Positions 38,278 to 45,987 of a stretch of DNA of 64,000 nt are shown here, piece after piece. Under the pieces are notes generated by a model that was not told where the DNA came from, ran no database searches, and saw only the letters and a program-made list of their open reading frames with translations. Numbering within the stretch: the stretch's first letter is position 1; each line of letters starts with the position of its first letter. The DNA is from REEB95 sp035934995 (lineage in GTDB: Bacteria; Pseudomonadota; Alphaproteobacteria; ATCC43930; CGMCC-115725), in the NCBI GenBank assembly GCA_035934995.1, contig DASYXI010000051.1, positions 38,602-102,601 on the forward strand, in the 5' to 3' direction. The translations under genes were made by a program, and so were the position numbers.

Positions 38278-38484
38278 ATGTCCGTCCGCCTGTCACGTGT
38301 TGTTCGTTTCGCTGTCATGACTGCTGGCGTCGCCCTCGTCTCCGCCCCCGCGTTCGCGTGGTACGGCGGCGGCGGTTGCGGCCATGGTTGCGGTGGTACG
38401 CCGGTTCCGGAGCCGTCGACCCTCGCCCTCCTCGGCGTCGCCATTCCGGGCGCCGCGGCGTGGATCAAGCACAAGCTGTCCTAA
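38278..38484 (+). CDS. Very small PEP-CTERM sorting-signal protein
   Basis: The 68-residue precursor has a signal peptide (cleavage after about residue 27, APAFA), a mature core of only about 14 residues rich in Gly, His and Cys (WYGGGGCGHGCGG), and then a PEP-CTERM tail: VPEPSTLALLG, a hydrophobic helix and basic end WIKHKLS. Such tails are cut by exosortase (EpsH family) in strains that make exopolysaccharide. No exosortase gene lies in this window. AAAGGAG precedes the ATG and a strong terminator follows, so it is a single-gene unit. Confidence 0.8.
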   Translation: MSVRLSRVVRFAVMTAGVALVSAPAFAWYGGGGCGHGCGGTPVPEPSTLALLGVAIPGAAAWIKHKLS

Positions 38485-38538
38485 TCGAACCCTTCCGGTT
38501 CGCTTAGTCCGGTTCTCTTTGGTTCGGGTTCTTCGACT

Positions 38539-38572
38539 GGACGGTTCCCTTTTGGAGCCGTCCTTTTATTTT
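38539..38572 (+). terminator. Rho-independent terminator of PEP-CTERM gene
   Basis: A 10-bp stem starting GGACGGTTCC with one G-T pair, a CTTTT loop and a TTTTATTTT tract form a textbook terminator 55 bases after the stop. It overlaps the last codons of the convergent pcaB. Confidence 0.9.
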
Positions 38573-39930
38573 GCCGCGACCGCCGTGCGCCAGGCGGCCA
38601 GCACGCGATCGACGACCGCCTTGGCTTCGCCCAGATAACGCGTTGGATCGGTTAGCCGGGCAATTGCCTTGGCGTCGAGGTGCGCGGTCACGGCCGCGTC
38701 CTTGGCCAAGATTTCAGCGAGCGGCCGGCCGCGCGTGAGCGCCGCTCGGCTGGCGCGCTGCACCAGGGCGTGCGCGACGTCGCGGCCGACGCTTTCGGCC
38801 AGCGCCATCATCACCGCCTCGGCGACGATCAAGCCGTGCGTGGCGTCGAGATTGCGCCGCATCGCCGCCGCGTCGACGTGCAGGCCTTTGGCGACGTCCT
38901 TGGCGTGCGTCAGCGCGCCGGAGGTCAGCAGGAAAATCTGCGGCAGCGCCAGCGCTTCGCTTTGCCACGCGCCGGTCGAGCGTTCGTGGTCGCCGGCGAG
39001 CGCCTGGAACATCAGCGGCACCAGCGCATGCACGCCGCGCGCGCACGCGACGATATAGGCGCTCGCCACCGGATTGCGCTTCTGCGGCAAGGTGCTCGAG
39101 CCGCCGCGACCATCCTCCGCCGGCTCGCCGGCTTCGCCCACTTCGGTCTGGCTCAACAGGATGAGATCGGTCGCGAATTTCGCCAGGCTGCCGCAAATCA
39201 GGCCGAGCACGGCGGCGGTTTCGGCCAAGGCCTCGCGATTGGCGTGCCACGGCGACACGGGTGCGGCGAGACCGAGTTCACGCGCCAGGCCTTCGGTCAC
39301 CGCGCGGCCTTTCGTGCCCAGCGAAGCCAGGGTGCCGACGGCGCCGCCGAACTGGACGACCAGCAGACGGCGTTTCAACTCCGCGAGGCGTCGGCGGTGC
39401 GCCGCCAACGGCGCCAGCCAGACCGCGCATTTGTACCCAAAGGTGATCGGCAGCGCCTGCTGGAGATAAGTCCGGCCGGCCATGGCCGTGCTGCGGTGCT
39501 TGCGCGCCTGCGCCGCCAGCGCGTCACCGACCGATTTCAGGTCGCGTTCGACGAGATCGAGCGCGGCGCGCAGCTGCAGGATCAGCGCGCTGTCGACAAT
39601 GTCCTGGCTGGTCGCGCCCCAATGCACGTAACGCGGCGCGTCGCCGCCGGCGGCACGACCGAGCGCCTTGGCCACCGCGGCCGCCGGCACGCCAATCTGC
39701 GCCGTGCCCTTGGCGATGTCGGCGAGCGAAAGCTTGCCGGCCTTGGCCGCCTTGACGATCGCGGCAGCGGCGCTTTTGGGAATGAGGCCGAGGCGTGCCT
39801 CGACCCGCGCCAGCGCCGCCTCGACGTCGAGCATCGTCTGCACGCGATTGGCGTCGGAAAACACCGCGCGCATCGCATCGCTGCCGAAAAGGCTGCCGTA
39901 GATCGCCGAGTCCGCCGGATTGACCGCCAT
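38566..39930 (-). CDS. pcaB: 3-carboxy-cis,cis-muconate cycloisomerase
   Basis: PcaB closes the ring-cleavage product of protocatechuate to gamma-carboxymuconolactone. The 454-residue protein belongs to the fumarase/aspartase superfamily, with the signature GGSSTLPQKRNPVAS and the upstream WGATSQDIVDSAL segment. It is the last gene of pcaD-H-G-B, 22 bases after pcaG. Its 3' end overlaps the terminator of the opposing PEP-CTERM gene. Confidence 0.94.
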   Translation of the reverse strand: MAVNPADSAIYGSLFGSDAMRAVFSDANRVQTMLDVEAALARVEARLGLIPKSAAAAIVKAAKAGKLSLADIAKGTAQIGVPAAAVAKALGRAAGGDAPRYVHWGATSQDIVDSALILQLRAALDLVERDLKSVGDALAAQARKHRSTAMAGRTYLQQALPITFGYKCAVWLAPLAAHRRRLAELKRRLLVVQFGGAVGTLASLGTKGRAVTEGLARELGLAAPVSPWHANREALAETAAVLGLICGSLAKFATDLILLSQTEVGEAGEPAEDGRGGSSTLPQKRNPVASAYIVACARGVHALVPLMFQALAGDHERSTGAWQSEALALPQIFLLTSGALTHAKDVAKGLHVDAAAMRRNLDATHGLIVAEAVMMALAESVGRDVAHALVQRASRAALTRGRPLAEILAKDAAVTAHLDAKAIARLTDPTRYLGEAKAVVDRVLAAWRTAVAAK

Positions 39931-39952
39931 GCCTCCCCGCCGCGTGACCGCG

Positions 39953-40540
39953 TCAGAAATCGAAGAAGACCGTTTCGCCCTTACCTTGCAGCGCGACGTC
40001 GAACCGCCACACCGTGCTGCCGGTGGCCTTGCCGTTGGCCATGGCGATCAACGTTTTCTGCCGTGCCGCATCCTCGACCGACGTCAGCACCGGATCGCTC
40101 GCGTTGAGGCTTTCGCCGGCGAAATAGACCCGCGTGAACAGGTGGTGGAGGAGGCCGCGCGCCGCGATCGACATGGCGATGTGCGGCGCCTGCAACGCGT
40201 TGCCGCGGCCGGGCACCGCGCCCGGCTTCACCGTGATGAAGCGATAGATGCCGTCCTTGTCGGTGAAGCAGCGGCCAAAGCCGCGGAAATGCGGATCGAG
40301 TGGCTTGTCCTGGCTGTCGTCGGGATGGTCGTACTTGCCGGCCGCGTTGGCGTGCCAGATCTCGACGATCGCATCGGGAAGCGGCGCGCCATCACCGTCG
40401 ATGACGCGGCCTTCAAGCACGATCTTGTCGCCCTTGGCTTTGCCGCCGCCGGTGAGGTCGGCCCATTCCGGCCGCAGCAGGCCGAAATGGAAAAACGGGC
40501 CGGCCGTCTGCGTCGCAGTCGGGATGAGTTTCGTGTCCAT
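39953..40540 (-). CDS. pcaG: Protocatechuate 3,4-dioxygenase alpha subunit
   Basis: PcaG is the non-iron subunit of the intradiol dioxygenase. The 195-residue protein has the shared fold with TATQTAGPFFHFGL at the start, the EIWHANAAGKYDHP strand and LLHHLFTRVYFAGE. As expected for the alpha subunit, the full iron-ligand set of the beta subunit is not kept. It starts 14 bases after the pcaH stop, and both are needed for the active complex. Confidence 0.95.
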   Translation of the reverse strand: MDTKLIPTATQTAGPFFHFGLLRPEWADLTGGGKAKGDKIVLEGRVIDGDGAPLPDAIVEIWHANAAGKYDHPDDSQDKPLDPHFRGFGRCFTDKDGIYRFITVKPGAVPGRGNALQAPHIAMSIAARGLLHHLFTRVYFAGESLNASDPVLTSVEDAARQKTLIAMANGKATGSTVWRFDVALQGKGETVFFDF

Positions 40541-40554
40541 GGTCACGCGCCGGC

Positions 40555-41259
40555 TTACATCCCGGCCGGCGTCGCGTGCCGGCCGCGCAGAACGATATCG
40601 AAGCGATAGCCAAGCGCCCATTCGGCTTCGCTCAGATTCGGATCGTAGCGCGAGATCATCCGCTTGCGCGCGGCTTCGTCCGGCACGGCGTTGTAGATCG
40701 GATCGAATTCGAGCAGCGGATCGCCGGGGAAATACATTTGGGTGACGATGCGCGTCGCGAAGGCCGGACCGAAGACCGAGAAATGGACGTGCTGCGCGCG
40801 CCAGGCGTTGTAGGTGTTGCGCCACGGATAGGCGCCCGGAACGATCGACAGGAAGCGGTATTCGCCCTTCGCGATGGTGACCATATGGCCGCGGCCGGTG
40901 AAGTTCGCATCGAGCGGCGCCGGATGCGTATCGCTGGCGTGCGCGTAGCGGCCGGCGGCGTTGGCCTGCCAGATCTCGACCAGCGTGTTCGGCACCGGCC
41001 TTCCATTTTCGTCGAGGACGCGGCCGGCGAGGATCATGCGTTCGCCGATCGGCTCGGCTTTATGCTGCTTGGTGAGATCGACGAGCTCGGGTCCGGTCCA
41101 GCCGTTGGTGAAGGTCGGGCCGGTGATTTCGGTCAGCGTCTGCTTGAGCGCGACTGGCTTCTGCGTCGGATGACGCTTGATCGTACTGGTGTAGGCCGAC
41201 CAATCGTTCGCTGGCTGGCCGCCGGCGCGCTCGGGATTATATTCGCGAATATCCGCCAT
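40555..41259 (-). CDS. pcaH: Protocatechuate 3,4-dioxygenase beta subunit
   Basis: PcaH binds the catalytic Fe(III) that cleaves protocatechuate between the hydroxyls. The 234-residue protein has ligands Tyr105, Tyr144, His157 and His159, at exactly the spacing of Tyr408, Tyr447, His460 and His462 in the Pseudomonas enzyme. The start at 41259 has GAGGAAG upstream and fits the family; the 41337 ATG does not. Neighbours pcaD (81 bases upstream) and pcaG complete the operon. Confidence 0.95.
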   Translation of the reverse strand: MADIREYNPERAGGQPANDWSAYTSTIKRHPTQKPVALKQTLTEITGPTFTNGWTGPELVDLTKQHKAEPIGERMILAGRVLDENGRPVPNTLVEIWQANAAGRYAHASDTHPAPLDANFTGRGHMVTIAKGEYRFLSIVPGAYPWRNTYNAWRAQHVHFSVFGPAFATRIVTQMYFPGDPLLEFDPIYNAVPDEAARKRMISRYDPNLSEAEWALGYRFDIVLRGRHATPAGM

Positions 41260-41340
41260 GCGCTTCCTCGCGCCCCTATCCTGCAACGATCCCGCGCGCG
41301 GCCGGTAGGCAGTTTTGCCGTATCTGCATTGACCCATATT

Positions 41341-42144
41341 CTAGGCTGCGACCGCTGCCGACGCGAAGAATTCGCTCAGCACCGCGGTCAGTTCAGCCGG
41401 CCGTTCGACGGCGGATAGGTGGGCGCACTCGGGAATTTCGACCAGTTTGGCGCCTTTGGCCGCGGCGGCGATGGCGCGCGCAGCCGCCGGCGGCGTCGCC
41501 TGATCCTGCGCGCCGGCGACGACCAGCGTTGGGCACGCGATGCGCCGCGCGTCGGCAGTCAGGTCCATGGTGGAGAGCGCCAGACAGCAGCCGACATAGC
41601 CGGCAACGGAATTGTGCGTCAGCATCGTCCGCATGCCGCGCGCGATGTCCGGATTCGCCGCCAGAAATTTGGGCGTGAACCAGCGTTCCAACACGGCGTC
41701 GCCGATGGAAGCGAGGCCCTTGCTTCGCACCGCATCGGCACGATCGCGATAATTCTGCGGCACGGCGACGGTCATCGCCGTATTGCACAGCGCCAGCGAC
41801 CGCACGCGATCCGGCGCGCGCGCGCCGAGGCGTTGGCCGACCATGCCGCCGATCGACAGGCCGCAATAATGGAAGCGCTCGATCTTGAGCGCGTCGGCCA
41901 GCGCCAGCACGTCGCCGGCGAGATCATCGATGGTATAGGCGTCGACGCCGGCCGGCGGCTCGGTCAGGCCGTGACCGCGCATGTCGTAGCGCACGACGCG
42001 GAAGCGCGCGGCGAACGCCGGTGTCTGCGCATCCCACAGATGCATGTCGGTGCCAAGCGAGTTGGCGACGACCAGCGCCGGCGCGTCGCGTTGGCCCGCG
42101 AAATCGTAATGCGTGACGAAATTTCCGGTGCGAACGAACGCCAT
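41341..42144 (-). CDS. pcaD: 3-oxoadipate enol-lactonase
   Basis: PcaD hydrolyses beta-ketoadipate enol-lactone to beta-ketoadipate. The 267-residue alpha/beta-hydrolase has ANSLGTDMHLWDAQTP, RYDMRGHGLTEPP, the nucleophile CGLSIGGMVGQ, and late Asp (GAQDQATPP) and His (ECAHLSAVE), typical of PcaD. AGGGGAG precedes the ATG at 42144. It is first in the pca operon. A 16-bp palindrome sits 17 bases upstream. PcaC, which makes its substrate, is not encoded nearby. Confidence 0.93.
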   Translation of the reverse strand: MAFVRTGNFVTHYDFAGQRDAPALVVANSLGTDMHLWDAQTPAFAARFRVVRYDMRGHGLTEPPAGVDAYTIDDLAGDVLALADALKIERFHYCGLSIGGMVGQRLGARAPDRVRSLALCNTAMTVAVPQNYRDRADAVRSKGLASIGDAVLERWFTPKFLAANPDIARGMRTMLTHNSVAGYVGCCLALSTMDLTADARRIACPTLVVAGAQDQATPPAAARAIAAAAKGAKLVEIPECAHLSAVERPAELTAVLSEFFASAAVAA

Positions 42145-42160
42145 GGTGTCTCCCCTTGCG

Positions 42161-42176
42161 ATGGGCGGCCGCCCAT
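42161..42176. promoter_or_regulatory. 16-bp perfect palindrome upstream of pcaD
   Basis: ATGGGCGGCCGCCCAT is a perfect palindrome in the 163-base gap between pcaD and the divergent MetE-like gene, close to the pcaD ribosome site. It could be an operator or a leader hairpin. It does not look like the known PcaQ site pattern. Confidence 0.4.
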
Positions 42177-42307
42177 GCGCGCCGCTCATAGGTGCCGCTT
42201 CTTGACGGACGGAACAGCGCCCGCGACACTGCGCGCAACTGTAAAGTCCGGCCCGCCAAAACCAAAGGCCCTTGCACGAGGCCTGCGGCAAAAATCGAGG
42301 AGGAACC

Positions 42308-43429
42308 ATGGCCGCGCGTACCACACCGCCGTTCCGCGCCGACCACGTCGGCAGCCTGCTGCGCCCGAAGAAGCTGCTCGACGCGCGCGACAAGCGGAAG
42401 CAGAACGCCATCACCCAGGATCAGCTCAAGACGGTCGAGGACGAATCGATCCGCGAGGTGGTGCAGCTCCAGGAAGGGCTCGGCCTCAAAGGCGCGACCG
42501 ACGGCGAGTTCCGCCGCGCTTATTGGCACCTCGATTTTCTCGAGCGGTTTTCCAACGTCACCATCGTGCCGCCGTCGGTCGGCGTGAAGTTCCACACCCA
42601 TAAGGGCGACATCGAATTCAAGCCGCCGGGCATCCGGGTTTCGGGCAAGCTGAGCCGGCCGAAGCCGATCTTCGTCGACCATTTCAAGTTCCTGAAATCG
42701 GTCGCCAAGGTCACGCCGAAGATCACGATTCCGTCGCCGTCGACCATGCATTTCCGCGGCGGCCGCAAGGCGATCGACGAGAAAGCCTATCCCGACATGG
42801 CGCAGTTCTACGCCGATCTGGCGCGCGTCTATAACGAAGAGATCAAGGACATGGCGGCGGCGGGCTGCCGCTATCTCCAGATCGACGAGGTCAATTTCGC
42901 CTATCTCTGCGACCCCAAGCTGCGCGAGCAGGTGAAGGGCATCGGCGAGGATCCGAACCAGCTGCCGCACACCTACGCCAAGTTGATCAACGCCGCGATC
43001 GCCGGCGCGCCGAAGGACATGACTTTCTGCATGCATATTTGCCGCGGCAACTTCAAAAGCGCGTGGGTCGCCGAAGGCGGCTACGAGCCGGTGGCCGACG
43101 CGCTGTTCAACGAGCTCAACATCACCGGCTATTTCATGGAATGGGACGACGAGCGTTCGGGTGGCTTCGAGCCGTTGCGCTTCGTGCCCAAAGGCAAGGT
43201 CGTCGTGCTTGGCTTGGTCACGACCAAGCTGCCGAAGCTTGAGAGCAAGGACGAGCTGAAGCGGCGCATCGACGAGGCGGCGAAGCGCGTGCCCTTAGAC
43301 CAGCTCGCCCTAGGACCGCAATGCGGCTTCTCGTCGACGGTCGAAGGCAACGAAGTCTCCATCGACGACGAGAAGCGCAAGCTGGCGCTCATCGTCGAAA
43401 CCGCGCGCGAGGTGTGGGGCGGCGTCTAA
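42308..43429 (+). CDS. MetE-like cobalamin-independent methyltransferase, copy 1
   Basis: This 373-residue protein belongs to the YxjG/YxjH-like group of MetE C-terminal domain proteins. It begins TPPFRADHVGSLLRP and has zinc-ligand positions in FCMHICRGN (His, Cys), a Glu in FMEWDDE and a Cys in GPQCGFSS. CGAGGAGGAA precedes the ATG. A paralogue of identical length lies at 47265 in the same orientation, about two-thirds identical without gaps by eye. The methyl donor and acceptor are unproven; homocysteine is the likely acceptor by family. It diverges from pcaD. Confidence 0.85.
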   Translation: MAARTTPPFRADHVGSLLRPKKLLDARDKRKQNAITQDQLKTVEDESIREVVQLQEGLGLKGATDGEFRRAYWHLDFLERFSNVTIVPPSVGVKFHTHKGDIEFKPPGIRVSGKLSRPKPIFVDHFKFLKSVAKVTPKITIPSPSTMHFRGGRKAIDEKAYPDMAQFYADLARVYNEEIKDMAAAGCRYLQIDEVNFAYLCDPKLREQVKGIGEDPNQLPHTYAKLINAAIAGAPKDMTFCMHICRGNFKSAWVAEGGYEPVADALFNELNITGYFMEWDDERSGGFEPLRFVPKGKVVVLGLVTTKLPKLESKDELKRRIDEAAKRVPLDQLALGPQCGFSSTVEGNEVSIDDEKRKLALIVETAREVWGGV

Positions 43430-43467
43430 AACACAGCCGAGAAGAAGGAGCGCTTAATCCGGGACTC

Positions 43468-45486
43468 CTACGCCATGGACTTAATCGCGTTCACGATCTT
43501 AGCCAACGTATTGCTTCTCTTCCCTTCGGCCGCTGCCGCGGCCAATACACTTGCCATGCAGGCAGGAACCTTCAACGCATCATCGCGATCTTCTAAGTCG
43601 AACTGAGCCTTTTTCTCCGTCAGTATCCGATCGAATACGTCTTTGCCGATCTCAGTGATCATCATCTCTTCGAGTTCTTTACCGAAGCACGCGCCGTTGT
43701 CGCGGACAAACGTAGGAGCATCCTTGATCTCTGCGTCCGGTAAATTCATCAATCGTTGCAATGCCCGATTGCGTTTGATTTGATCTTGTTTCTCGCCGGA
43801 ATCAGAATCCCACATGATGAACACAGGGATGCCTAATTCCCGAAAAATTAGAGCTGGCCTATCGATATTATTGGCGGCCCCGCACGGGATTATTGAAACG
43901 CCTATCGATTCAAAATCTATTCCGTCGAGTTGTGCTGCGGCTGTGAGCGCTGCCCGGTCACTCGGCCCCTCGACCAACACCACTACATTAGAAAAGAAAC
44001 CTTCGCAAACCTCCGAGTTCATAATGTGAAGTCGGGCCAATAACGTCGGCGCCGCAAAACTGCCTGACTTTTCGCTGCGGACATTTTCAAGCGCTCTACA
44101 TATTTCTTCAATTGTCGATTCTTGCAAAACCGTTTCTCGCGGAATTCCATCACCGAGTGCTGTACGCCGCGCCAGTCTGACGCTTGCGAAATCGTCCATT
44201 CGGACGAATAGCGGGGAATGGGTAGCAAACACAATTTGCATTTGCCTGGCGACTCCTGGAAGCGTACCTGCCGCCAGCTGTGCAAGCACTTTGGCAAAAT
44301 GACGCTGCTTTGTGGGATGCTGGTAAAGCTCTGGCTCTTCGATCGCCAGTATTAAACCCGGAAGCATTGGTCGGGATTCTTCAGCACTCATTTCCATCGG
44401 CGATCCGTTCTCGCTATCAGTTTCGAAAGCGGAACCGTCACCTTCCTCCTCCCCCTCTTCAATTTCTTCTTCTTCGTTTTCGACGGCACGAGATGATGCC
44501 AGCGCGAGATGCTGTAACAACGATAAAATGAATGCCCTTTGGAGTCCGTGTCCGGTTCTTTCAACCGGAGCGCGAAAATTATCTTCCTCCAGAGACACCC
44601 GCGCATTGGGAGGTGGCGCGTCGATGTCGTCGATTGCTTGCCATTGAAGGTCGACTGCTGCGTTTGCATAAAACGTCTTCAGAGTTGTTGAAATCTCGTC
44701 GGCCAGATTTCCCAACTCCGGTAGTTTCGCCGGATCCATAAGTTCTCGGTATTCGTTCGAAATGCGGGCTCGAAATTGCTGAACCTCGGCTTTGCGCTCA
44801 ATTGCAGTCCTAACGACTAATTCCATCAACTGTGCTACCGCTGCACCGCGGCTGTCTGCCGCTTCGGCTGCTGCATCACGGACTGCCGGTATAAATACGA
44901 AACTCGTTCCCTTCTGTAGCTTGCCATTTGCAATATTGGTGAAGCCAAAGAACTGACCGTCATCTCGCGCACGAGTGCACTTGTCAGGATTCTTCTGCTC
45001 CCACGCGGCCAAAGCGGGTTCAACTTGGTCAATGCGCGCAGCAGAGGAAAGGCCGTAATCAGATTTTTCCTTGGCCAACTGGTTGTATAGCGTTCGCTTT
45101 TCCATTCCCGACTTCGAGCGCACTGAAGCAAATCCGGGATACTGCAAGCTCGTCCCGTAATAACGACCGGAGCCACGACCTCCTTCAAATTCGAACACCC
45201 TCATTACTGACATTTCTTCGCCATCGATTTTCGATGCGAACATCGTTTTTTCTTCTGACGTAAAGTCGAAGAACGTCAGGTCGATTTCGATGGGCGCGGA
45301 CGCATCCCGATTATAAAAATCTTCAATCGTTATCCCCGGACTGCCGGAATAGAAGGTGTCGAGCGCTCGCAGAATCGTGGACTTGCCGGAACCATTGCTT
45401 CCAAGAAATGCGGTCATGTTGGCGAAATTAACCGTCACATCTCGAAGGCAACGAAAGTTCCTGATGCGCGCTGATTTCACCTTCAT
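43468..45486 (-). CDS. OLD-family ATPase/TOPRIM nuclease
   Basis: OLD proteins join an ABC-type ATPase to a TOPRIM nuclease, and many act in phage defence. This 672-residue protein has Walker A GSNGSGKST (about residues 29-37), a signature-like GHGLQRAF (about 312-319), an acidic low-complexity insert (about 337-350), Walker B LILAIEEPE (about 378-386), the switch FATHSP, and a TOPRIM domain with Glu506 in LVEGPSD and Asp560/Asp562 in WDSDS. GGGGG precedes the ATG at 45486; one at 45501 is also possible. Base composition is visibly lower in GC than neighbours, which suggests transfer. No UvrD-type helicase gene lies beside it, so it is not Gabija. Confidence 0.88.
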   Translation of the reverse strand: MKVKSARIRNFRCLRDVTVNFANMTAFLGSNGSGKSTILRALDTFYSGSPGITIEDFYNRDASAPIEIDLTFFDFTSEEKTMFASKIDGEEMSVMRVFEFEGGRGSGRYYGTSLQYPGFASVRSKSGMEKRTLYNQLAKEKSDYGLSSAARIDQVEPALAAWEQKNPDKCTRARDDGQFFGFTNIANGKLQKGTSFVFIPAVRDAAAEAADSRGAAVAQLMELVVRTAIERKAEVQQFRARISNEYRELMDPAKLPELGNLADEISTTLKTFYANAAVDLQWQAIDDIDAPPPNARVSLEEDNFRAPVERTGHGLQRAFILSLLQHLALASSRAVENEEEEIEEGEEEGDGSAFETDSENGSPMEMSAEESRPMLPGLILAIEEPELYQHPTKQRHFAKVLAQLAAGTLPGVARQMQIVFATHSPLFVRMDDFASVRLARRTALGDGIPRETVLQESTIEEICRALENVRSEKSGSFAAPTLLARLHIMNSEVCEGFFSNVVVLVEGPSDRAALTAAAQLDGIDFESIGVSIIPCGAANNIDRPALIFRELGIPVFIMWDSDSGEKQDQIKRNRALQRLMNLPDAEIKDAPTFVRDNGACFGKELEEMMITEIGKDVFDRILTEKKAQFDLEDRDDALKVPACMASVLAAAAAEGKRSNTLAKIVNAIKSMA

Positions 45487-45557
45487 AGAGCCCCCAGGCA
45501 TCTTGTTCGGGTCATAATGCTATATTAGTAGAAATCTAATTCAGATAGGGGCTGCCG

Positions 45558-45773
45558 ATGGTCGACTACATGACCGTCATCTCGGGAAATATTCAGGCAG
45601 TTGGTTGGGATGGCACTCTCAGCACTTTGTATGTGAAATTCAAAGCGGGAACACAGTACGCATACGTCGGTGTGCCAAAAAATATCTTTGAAGCATTGCT
45701 GAAAGCGCCCTCTAAAGGGAAATTCTTCGCGAAATATATCCGCGACAAATATCCGACACGCCGTGTTGGCTAG
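45558..45773 (+). CDS. KTSC-domain small protein
   Basis: This 71-residue protein is one KTSC domain, with the pattern ISGNIQAVGWDGTLSTLYVKF, YAYVGVPKNIFEALLKAPSKGKFF and a Tyr near the end. The domain is named after a C-terminal segment of some lysyl-tRNA synthetases and its function is unknown. AGGGG lies 7 bases before the ATG. It diverges from the OLD gene across an AT-rich gap of 71 bases and shares its lower GC, so the two may have arrived together. Confidence 0.8.
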   Translation: MVDYMTVISGNIQAVGWDGTLSTLYVKFKAGTQYAYVGVPKNIFEALLKAPSKGKFFAKYIRDKYPTRRVG

Positions 45774-45841
45774 CGACTCGAGCTCAGTGAGTCAGTGATG
45801 ACTCGAATGATCGTCTGGACCGTTGAGAAAGCCGCAAATGC

Positions 45842-45866
45842 AAAAAAGCGGCGCCGCAACGGCGCC
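45842..45866 (-). terminator. Rho-independent terminator of the ABC binding-protein gene
   Basis: On the minus strand, GGCGCC-GTTGC-GGCGCC is followed by GC and six Ts. It lies about 120 bases after the stop of the binding-protein gene, beyond the inverted-repeat element. Confidence 0.8.
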
Positions 45867-45883
45867 CTCCCTGCTCACCCAGT

Positions 45884-45982
45884 GTCATTGCGAGCCGAAG
45901 GCGAAGCAATCCAGGACGGGACGTATGGAGAGCGAATCACCTGGATTGCTTCGGCCGGGCTTTCGCTCAGCCTCGCAATGAC
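45884..45982. repeat. Dispersed-type inverted-repeat element (about 99 bp)
   Basis: Outer arms GTCATTGCGAG and CTCGCAATGAC are perfect complements, and inner arms CGAAGCAATCCAGG and CCTGGATTGCTTCG also pair perfectly around a centre of about 24 bases. Elements with this GTCATTGCGAG...CGAAGCAATC sequence recur as REP-like or MITE-like repeats in many unrelated bacterial genomes. It lies between the KTSC gene and the binding-protein gene. Only one copy is in this window. Confidence 0.8.
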
Positions 45983-45987
45983 GGCAG

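Noticed and set aside
43468..45486. Gabija system
   Set aside because: Gabija needs a GajB UvrD-like helicase next to the OLD-type GajA. The flanking genes are MetE-like and KTSC.
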